Origin: JBFXDI01 sp050181295
Lineage (GTDB): Bacteria; Pseudomonadota; Alphaproteobacteria; Rhizobiales; Aestuariivirgaceae
Direction of reading: 5' to 3'
NCBI GenBank assembly: GCA_050181295.1
Contig: JBFXDI010000015.1
Span: forward strand, 1-47,829
Length of the DNA stretch: 47,829 nt
A program made the translations under genes and the position numbers. Below the pieces are notes generated by a model. It searched no databases, was not told where the DNA came from, and saw only the letters and a program-made list of their open reading frames with translations. Each line of letters opens with the position of its first letter. The first letter of the stretch is position 1. Of the stretch, positions 42,730 to 47,829 are shown in pieces.

Positions 42730-43572
42730 ATGGCATTGAACAAGACCATCCTCGCCTCGCTCGCCGTGAGCCTCGGCCTCTCGCTCACGCCGGCGCTGGC
42801 GGCGGAAGGCAAGCTCCCGGCCAAGGACATCAAGTTCACCTTCGAAGGACCCTTCGGCACCTTCGACCGGGGGCAGCTGCAGCGCGGCTATCAGGTCTAC
42901 AAGGACGTCTGCGCCGCCTGCCATTCGGCGCACTATCTGCGCTTCCGCAATCTCGGCGAGCCCGGCGGGCCGGAGTTCTCGGAAGCCGAGGTCAAGGCCA
43001 TCGCGGCCGGCTTCCAGGTGCAGGACGGGCCCAACGATTCGGGCGACATGTTCGAGCGGCCGGGCCTGCCCTCGGACAAGTTCGTCTCGCCCTTCGCCAA
43101 CGACCAGGCGGCAAGGGCTTCGAACGGCGGCGCGCTGCCGCCCGACCTCTCGCTCATCACCAAGGCGCGGGCCGGCTGGACCGGCAGTCCTTGGACGCTT
43201 TACACGACGCAGCTCTTCAAGGGCGTCGGCGGACCCGAATACGTCTATTCGGTGCTGACGGGCTACTCCGATCCGCCGGCCGAGCTCAAGGAAGGCGCGC
43301 CCGAGGGCAAGTCCTACAATCCCTATTTCGAGAACGGTCCGTGGATCTCGATGCCGCCGCCCTTGACCGACGGCGGCGTCACCTATGGCGACGAGACGCC
43401 GGCGACCGTCGACCAGCAGGCGCGCGATGTCTCCGCCTTCCTTGCCTGGGCGGCCGAGCCCAAGATGGAGGAGCGCAAGCGGGCGGGCTTCCAGGTGCTG
43501 CTCTACATGGCGGTCCTCACCGTGCTTCTCTATCTCACGAAGCGCATGATCTGGGGCCGGGTCGAGCACTAG
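42730..43572 (+). CDS. petC: Cytochrome c1
   Basis: The 280-residue protein has a signal peptide (LASLAVSLGLSLTPALA, about 8-24), the haem-binding CAACH at 61-65, the distal Met ligand in WISMPPPL, and a C-terminal membrane anchor (VLLYMAVLTVLLYLTKRMI). It accepts electrons from the Rieske centre and passes them to soluble or membrane cytochrome c. It completes the petABC operon; the next gene starts 82 bases downstream on the same strand. Confidence 0.96.
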   Translation: MALNKTILASLAVSLGLSLTPALAAEGKLPAKDIKFTFEGPFGTFDRGQLQRGYQVYKDVCAACHSAHYLRFRNLGEPGGPEFSEAEVKAIAAGFQVQDGPNDSGDMFERPGLPSDKFVSPFANDQAARASNGGALPPDLSLITKARAGWTGSPWTLYTTQLFKGVGGPEYVYSVLTGYSDPPAELKEGAPEGKSYNPYFENGPWISMPPPLTDGGVTYGDETPATVDQQARDVSAFLAWAAEPKMEERKRAGFQVLLYMAVLTVLLYLTKRMIWGRVEH

Positions 43573-43654
43573 GCGATTAACGCTGCCAAGTCGGATAGCC
43601 TTGCCAACGGCGCGGCGGATGCCACTCTTCCGCCTCCCAACCGGAGGTCCCTCG

Positions 43655-44200
43655 ATGAGCATCCTGCGCGCCCTGTTCCTTGTCCTGCCGTTCCTGTTCC
43701 TGGCCCCGGCATCGGCCGCGGAGGCGCCGAAGGGCGCCGTGATCTTCACGATCGCGGGCGCCGTCGGGGAGACCAACCGCGGGCCCTACAGCGAGTTCGA
43801 CGACGGGTTCCTGAAGCACCACGAGCGCAGCTTCGAGAAGGCCTTCGCGTTCGACCGCGCCATGCTCGAGGCGCTGCCGCAGCAGGAGATCACCGCCAAG
43901 GCCGAAGGCTGGGCGAAGGCCTACCGGTTGAAGGGCCCGCTCGTCACCGACGTGCTCAAGCTCGTCGGGGCAGAGGGCCGCACCGTCACGTTCGTCGCGC
44001 TCGACGGATACGCCACCAAATTCACGCCCGAGGAGATCGCCGCGCACCGCTGGGTCCTCGCCCACACGGGCGACGGCGTTCCGCTCGCGATCGGCGGCCG
44101 GGGCCCGCTGTGGATGGCCTATGACGTAGAGGGCGGGTCTGCTTCCTGGGAGGAAGAAGGCCGCTGGGCCTGGGCGGTGTTCTACGCCGAGGTGGAATAG
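43655..44200 (+). CDS. Secreted molybdopterin-oxidoreductase-fold protein without cysteine
   Basis: The 181-residue protein has a signal peptide (ILRALFLVLPFLFLAPASA, cleavage about residue 22) and a domain with VIFTIAGAVGETNRG, FEKAFAFDRAMLEALPQQEI, TVTFVALDGYATKF and GGRGPLWMAYDVE, which resembles the sulfite-oxidase/molybdopterin-dependent oxidoreductase domain. No cysteine is present, so the usual molybdenum ligand is missing. It may bind a ligand or form a scaffold rather than catalyse. CGGAGG precedes the ATG at 43655. Its stop codon abuts the mtnP ATG with no gap, so the two are coupled, and petC lies upstream. Confidence 0.75.
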   Translation: MSILRALFLVLPFLFLAPASAAEAPKGAVIFTIAGAVGETNRGPYSEFDDGFLKHHERSFEKAFAFDRAMLEALPQQEITAKAEGWAKAYRLKGPLVTDVLKLVGAEGRTVTFVALDGYATKFTPEEIAAHRWVLAHTGDGVPLAIGGRGPLWMAYDVEGGSASWEEEGRWAWAVFYAEVE

Positions 44201-45076
44201 ATGGCGAAGGCCGTGTTGGGCGTCGTCGGCGGATCGGGCGTCTATGACATCGAGATGGAGAACGCGCGGTGGGAGCGCGTGAGGAGCCCCTGGGGCGAGC
44301 CGTCCGACGAGCTGCGGATGGGCGAGATCGGTGGCCTCCCTGTGGTCTTCCTGCCGCGGCACGGACGCGGCCACCGCTTCTCGCCCTCCGACATCAACTA
44401 CCGCGCCAACATCGACGTCCTGAAGCGGGCAGGCGTCACCGACCTCGTGTCGCTGTCGGCCTGCGGCTCCTTCCGGGAGGCGCTGGCGCCCGGCACCTTC
44501 GTCATCGTCGACCAATTCATCGACCGCACCTTCGCAAGGCCCAAGAGCTTCTTCGGCAAGGGCTGCGTGGCGCATGTGTCGCTCGCCGATCCCGTGTCGC
44601 CCAAGCTCGCCGACCGGCTCGAGGCGGCGGCCAGGGCCGAGGCCATCCCCTGCCACCGTGGCGGCACCTATCTCGCCATGGAGGGCCCGCAGTTCTCGAC
44701 GCTCGCGGAATCGAAGCTCTATCGCGCCTGGGGCTGCGACGTCATCGGCATGACCAACATGCCGGAGGCCAAGCTCGCGCGCGAGGCGGAGATCTGCTAC
44801 GCGACCGCCGCCATGGTGACGGACTACGACTCCTGGCATCCCGACCACGGATCGGTCGACATCACTTCGATCATCAAGGTGATGAAGGCCAACTCCGAGA
44901 ATGCCCGGAAGCTGGTGACGCGGCTCGCCAGCGACTTTCCGCGCCAGCATGAGCCCTGCCCCATCGGCTCCGACAAGGCGCTCGAATATGCGATCATCAC
45001 CGCGCCGGAAGCGCGCGACCCGGAACTCCTCAAGAAGCTCGACGCCGTCGCGGGACGGGTGCTGGGGCGGTCCTGA
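44201..45076 (+). CDS. mtnP: S-methyl-5'-thioadenosine phosphorylase
   Basis: The 291-residue enzyme splits methylthioadenosine with phosphate into adenine and methylthioribose-1-phosphate, in methionine salvage and polyamine synthesis waste removal. Motifs are GVVGGSGVYDIEMEN near 6-20, LPRHGRGHRFSPSDINYRAN, TYLAMEGPQFSTLAES and the substrate-specificity segment GMTNMPEAKLAREAEICYAT followed by TDYDSWH. The ATG directly follows the stop of the upstream gene. Downstream is a palindromic element and the convergent quinone oxidoreductase. Confidence 0.95.
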   Translation: MAKAVLGVVGGSGVYDIEMENARWERVRSPWGEPSDELRMGEIGGLPVVFLPRHGRGHRFSPSDINYRANIDVLKRAGVTDLVSLSACGSFREALAPGTFVIVDQFIDRTFARPKSFFGKGCVAHVSLADPVSPKLADRLEAAARAEAIPCHRGGTYLAMEGPQFSTLAESKLYRAWGCDVIGMTNMPEAKLAREAEICYATAAMVTDYDSWHPDHGSVDITSIIKVMKANSENARKLVTRLASDFPRQHEPCPIGSDKALEYAIITAPEARDPELLKKLDAVAGRVLGRS

Positions 45077-45078
45077 CC

Positions 45079-45175
45079 TGTCATCCCGGATGGGCCGCAA
45101 GGCCCAGTCCGGAATCCGAGGCTGCTCTCACGGTTCCGATCCCGGACAGCCGCTTCCGCAGCTTCCGGGATGACA
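45079..45175. repeat. Two-hairpin element, TGTCATCCCGG ends
   Basis: The 97-bp element has perfect inverted ends TGTCATCCCGG (45079-45089) and CCGGGATGACA (45165-45175). Inside are GGGCCgcaaGGCCC near the left end and GCTTCCGCAGC-type symmetry near the right end. It lies between the convergent mtnP and quinone oxidoreductase genes, two bases after the mtnP stop, and would serve as a two-way transcript end. Confidence 0.75.
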
Positions 45176-45195
45176 TGTGTTACGGGGGGCGATCC

Positions 45196-46170
45196 TCACA
45201 CCACCACGATGGCCTTGCCCCTGACCTTGCGGTCGGCGAGCGCGCGGATGGCCTTGGCCGTCTCCTCGAGCCGCCAGGTGCGCTCGACATGCGGCCGGAT
45301 CTTCCCCTCCGCGCACCAGTTGAGCAGCATCGTCATGTTGGTGCGGTGCCGCTCGGGCTCGCGCCTGGCATGCTCGCCCCAGAAGACGCCGACGATGGCG
45401 CAGCCTTTGAGCAGCGTGAGGTTCAAAGGGATACGCGGGATGTCGCCCGCCGCGAAGCCGATGACGAGCAGCCGGCCCGCCCAGGCGATGGAGCGGAGCG
45501 CCGGCTCGGTATAGGGACCGCCGACAGCATCGTAGATCACGTCCACGCCCTTGCCGCCGGTTGCGTCCCTTAAAGCCTGCTTGAGGTCGGCGGAGGAATA
45601 GTCGATCGTTTCGTCGGCGCCGATCGAGCGGCAGAAGTCGAGCTTCTCCGGCGACGATGCGCAGGCGATGACGCGCGCGCCCATGAGCTTGCCGATCTCG
45701 ATCGCCGCCTGCCCCACGCCCCCCGAGGCGCCGAGCACCGCCAGCGTCTCGTTAGGCTTCAGGTTCGCGCGGTCGCGCAGCGCGTGCAGCGTGGTGCCAT
45801 AGGTGATGGTGAGGCCGGCAGCCGTCTCGAAGGGGATCGCGGCCGGGACGGGAATGGCCTGCTCGGCCTTGAGGATCACCGTCTCGCGCGCCGCGCCGTA
45901 GCCCGTATAGGCCATGACGCGGTCGCCTTCGCGGAACCCCACGACATGCTTGCCGAGCTTTTTCACGACGCCGGCGAACTCGGCGGCGGGCGAGAAGGGA
46001 AAGTCTGGGCGCACCTGGTACTTTCCCTCAACGATCAGCGTGTCGAGAAAATTGAGGCCGACGGCCTTCACCTGGACCGCGATCTCGCCCGCTCCGGGCT
46101 CGGGCTCGGACAGCTCCTCCACCACCAGAGTTTCGGGCGCGCCCCAGGCCTTGCACAAAACAGCCCGCAT
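45196..46170 (-). CDS. Zinc-free quinone oxidoreductase (MDR family)
   Basis: The 324-residue medium-chain reductase has a GroES-like N-terminal half (VKAVGLNFLDTLIVEGKYQV) and a Rossmann half with LAVLGASGGVGQAAIEIGKLMGA near 145-165 and DVIYDAVGGPYTEPAL. The zinc ligands of alcohol dehydrogenases are absent, as in NADPH:quinone reductase. It would reduce quinones or enoyl compounds with NADPH. The start at 46170 follows GGAGAAGG; an upstream in-frame start at 46236 adds an Arg-rich stretch that is unlikely. It is divergent from the IalB gene across 221 bases. Confidence 0.92.
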   Translation of the reverse strand: MRAVLCKAWGAPETLVVEELSEPEPGAGEIAVQVKAVGLNFLDTLIVEGKYQVRPDFPFSPAAEFAGVVKKLGKHVVGFREGDRVMAYTGYGAARETVILKAEQAIPVPAAIPFETAAGLTITYGTTLHALRDRANLKPNETLAVLGASGGVGQAAIEIGKLMGARVIACASSPEKLDFCRSIGADETIDYSSADLKQALRDATGGKGVDVIYDAVGGPYTEPALRSIAWAGRLLVIGFAAGDIPRIPLNLTLLKGCAIVGVFWGEHARREPERHRTNMTMLLNWCAEGKIRPHVERTWRLEETAKAIRALADRKVRGKAIVVV

Positions 46171-46391
46171 CCTTCTCCGTCTCCTAAACCCTTGAACGAA
46201 TGCGGCGACTATGGAGGCGCGCGTGGGATGCGGCAACGGATTCAGGCGGCCGGTGTCAAATTGTTGTCAGATTTGATCCTAGGGTGTCCGTCTCAATCGC
46301 ACGGCCGGGATGGGGAAGCGATGGCAGCGAGATTGTCCACGCGCGACCGGCCGGTCGACTTCGTCAACTGGGGCAACGATCGGACGGCATC

Positions 46392-46910
46392 ATGAGAGTG
46401 AAGGGCAGACAACTGGTTGCGGCGCTCGCCGGCGCGGCGATCCTCGGCATGGCGGGCACGGCCGGCGCGCAGGAGCCTTCCTCGCTCGGTGAGTTCTCCG
46501 ACTGGGCCGCCTATACCTACAAGTCGAAGAACGGTCCCGTCTGCTACATCGTCTCGCAGCCGAAGAAGTCGCAGCCCGACGGCGTCACGCGCGACCCCAT
46601 CTTCTTCCTCATCACCCACCGCCCCGGCGAGAAGGTCAGGAACGAGGTCAACACAATCATCGGCTATCCCTTCAAGAAGGAGTCGTCCGCGACCGTGCAG
46701 GTCGGGTCCGATTCCTTCGAGCTCTTCACGAGCGGGGACGGCGCGTGGTCGGAATCTTCCGCCCGCGACAGCGCCATCGTCGCCGCCATGAAGTCGGGGC
46801 AGTCGATGACGGTGAAGGGCACCTCCTGGCGTGGCACCAGCACGACCGATCAGTATTCGCTGGCCGGTGTCTCGGCTGCCATGCAGAAGATCGACTCGAC
46901 CTGCAAATAG
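46392..46910 (+). CDS. Invasion-associated locus B (IalB) family protein
   Basis: The 172-residue protein has a signal peptide (LVAALAGAAILGMAGTAGAQ, cleavage about residue 27) and the IalB-type domain: FSDWAAYTYKSKNGPVCYI near 35-53, PIFFLITHRPGEKVRNEVN and a C-terminal YSLAGVSAAMQKIDSTCK. Two Cys, near residue 51 and near the end, may form a disulfide. IalB was named in Bartonella for erythrocyte invasion, but family members are common in free-living alphaproteobacteria and their role there is unknown. It lies 61 bases before rlmN on the same strand. Confidence 0.88.
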   Translation: MRVKGRQLVAALAGAAILGMAGTAGAQEPSSLGEFSDWAAYTYKSKNGPVCYIVSQPKKSQPDGVTRDPIFFLITHRPGEKVRNEVNTIIGYPFKKESSATVQVGSDSFELFTSGDGAWSESSARDSAIVAAMKSGQSMTVKGTSWRGTSTTDQYSLAGVSAAMQKIDSTCK

Positions 46911-46971
46911 GCGTAAGCCATGGCGCCGCCGGCCCTGGAAATCGGGCGCGGCCGACACAAGGTTTAGAGAC

Positions 46972-47829
46972 ATGACCGCATCGGCAGCCATCGCCGAACC
47001 CGGAAACGCGCTCGCAGGCGCGCCCCGGCGCTCGCCCTATGGCCTGACGCGGGCGGAGCTTGCGGACGCGATGGCGGAGGCCGGCGTCCCGGAGCGCCAG
47101 CGCCGCATGCGCGCCAACCAGTTCTGGCGCTGGCTCTATGTGCGGGGCGCCACCTCCTTCGAGGCCATGACCGATATCGGCAAGGAGCTTCGGGTCCGGC
47201 TCGAGGGGCTTTTCGATCTCTCCCGGCCGGAGATCGTCACCGAGCAGATTTCCAGCGACGGCACGCGCAAATGGCTTCTGCGCTTCGCCCCCGACGCAAA
47301 GGGCGCCAGGCACGAGGCCGAGACCGTGTTCATCCCGGAGGAGGACCGGGGCACGCTCTGCATCTCGAGCCAGGTCGGCTGCACGCTGACCTGCACCTTC
47401 TGCCACACGGGAACGCAGAAGCTGGTGCGCAACCTCACGGCCGGCGAGATCGTGGGCCAGGTGCTCCTGGCGCGCGACCGGCTCGGCGAATGGCCGGGCG
47501 CTGCCGGCGCCATGCCCGACCGCATGATCACCAATGTCGTGCTCATGGGCATGGGCGAACCGCTCTACAACTTCGACCATGTGCGCGCGGCGGTGGACGT
47601 CATCTCGGACGGCGAGGGTGTCTCGCTGTCGAAGCGCCGCATCACGCTCTCGACGTCGGGCGTCGTTCCGGAGATCGTGCGGGCGGGCGAGGAGATCGGC
47701 ACCATGCTCGCCATCTCGCTGCATGCGACGAAGGACGAGATCCGCGACCGGCTGGTGCCGCTCAACCGCAAATACCCGATCGCCGAACTGCTCGACGCCT
47801 GCCGTGCCTATCCGGGCCTTTCCAACGCC
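46972..47829 (+). CDS. rlmN: Dual-specificity RNA methyltransferase RlmN (partial, C-terminus beyond window)
   Basis: The first 286 codons are present and open to the window edge. RlmN is a radical-SAM enzyme that puts a methyl group on C2 of adenine in 23S rRNA A2503 and in some tRNAs. The N-terminal helical domain includes RMRANQFWRWLYVRGATSFE; the radical-SAM cluster site is Cys137, Cys141 and Cys144 (CTLTCTFCHTG), and Cys130 may correspond to Cys118 of the E. coli enzyme. Further motifs are VVLMGMGEPLYNFDHV and RITLSTSGVVPEI. The final part that carries the methyl-carrier Cys lies beyond the window. Confidence 0.96.
   Translation, partial: MTASAAIAEPGNALAGAPRRSPYGLTRAELADAMAEAGVPERQRRMRANQFWRWLYVRGATSFEAMTDIGKELRVRLEGLFDLSRPEIVTEQISSDGTRKWLLRFAPDAKGARHEAETVFIPEEDRGTLCISSQVGCTLTCTFCHTGTQKLVRNLTAGEIVGQVLLARDRLGEWPGAAGAMPDRMITNVVLMGMGEPLYNFDHVRAAVDVISDGEGVSLSKRRITLSTSGVVPEIVRAGEEIGTMLAISLHATKDEIRDRLVPLNRKYPIAELLDACRAYPGLSNA

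Noticed and set aside
40637..42736. A 699-codon open frame on the minus strand opposite vapC, petA and petB
   Set aside because: It runs through the ends of three unambiguous genes, has low-complexity His/Glu/Asp-rich sequence and no family resemblance.

Overview
The window is a stretch of ordinary, gene-dense chromosome from an alphaproteobacterium, most likely a member of the Hyphomicrobiales (Rhizobiales). This rests on the high G+C content, a succinyl-CoA type 5-aminolevulinate synthase (HemA), an alphaproteobacterial petABC operon, the ftsK-lolA-xth gene order, a CtrA-type box upstream of ftsK, an IalB-family protein, and two copies of a palindrome (GAGCATGATC...GATCATGCTC) that I recall as frequent in this order. 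Cytochrome b and c1 are separate genes, unlike the fused gene of Bradyrhizobium. The genus cannot be fixed from the sequence alone. No phage, insertion sequence, CRISPR array, rRNA or tRNA was seen.

Layout. 1-2.3 kb: an ECF sigma factor (cut by the window edge) overlapping a YCII/DGPF protein, then exonuclease III. 2.3-10.8 kb: a conserved core with lolA, ftsK, glnK-amtB under a possible sigma-54 promoter, a TesB thioesterase divergent from a UbiH-type hydroxylase, and a class I glutamine amidotransferase. 11-14.4 kb: a TRAP transporter whose binding protein resembles 2-oxoacid-binding TakP and converges on its two membrane genes. 14.7-16.7 kb: an SDR and an acyl-CoA dehydrogenase. 16.8-18.9 kb: a chromate pair, chrA plus a rhodanese-ChrB fusion. 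19.1-23.1 kb: a small PepSY-like secreted protein and a fused indolepyruvate ferredoxin oxidoreductase. 23.3-27.2 kb: acs, a small 'virulence factor' family protein and an alpha/beta hydrolase in an overlapping operon, then an SDR. 27.4-29.8 kb: an orphan polyamine-type binding protein and hemA. 29.9-38.9 kb: a methyltransferase, an unknown membrane-anchored protein, a Dpp-type peptide importer without ATPase genes, a D-amino-acid dehydrogenase, a DoeA-like M24 protein and an aminotransferase. 38.9-40.7 kb: hicAB (hicA frameshifted), trmL and vapBC. 40.9-47.8 kb: petABC, a molybdopterin-oxidoreductase-fold secreted protein, mtnP, a quinone oxidoreductase, an IalB protein and the start of rlmN.

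How the genes work together. Much of the content handles carbon and nitrogen: ammonium uptake and PII control (glnK-amtB), acetate activation (acs), 2-oxoacid uptake and oxidation (TRAP, indolepyruvate oxidoreductase), peptide or amino-acid import and oxidation (dpp, FAD dehydrogenase, M24, aminotransferase), and aerobic respiration (petABC, ubiquinone hydroxylation, haem synthesis).

The most unusual material is between genes. About ten palindromic elements lie in gaps, including two of exactly 85 bp with conserved ends and different centres, and one inside the dpp operon. Other points are the CtrA box at ftsK, the frameshift in hicA, the cysteine-free molybdopterin-fold protein joined to mtnP, and an unknown membrane-anchored protein where a dpp ATPase gene might be expected. 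I found no convincing wholly new defence or mobile system.
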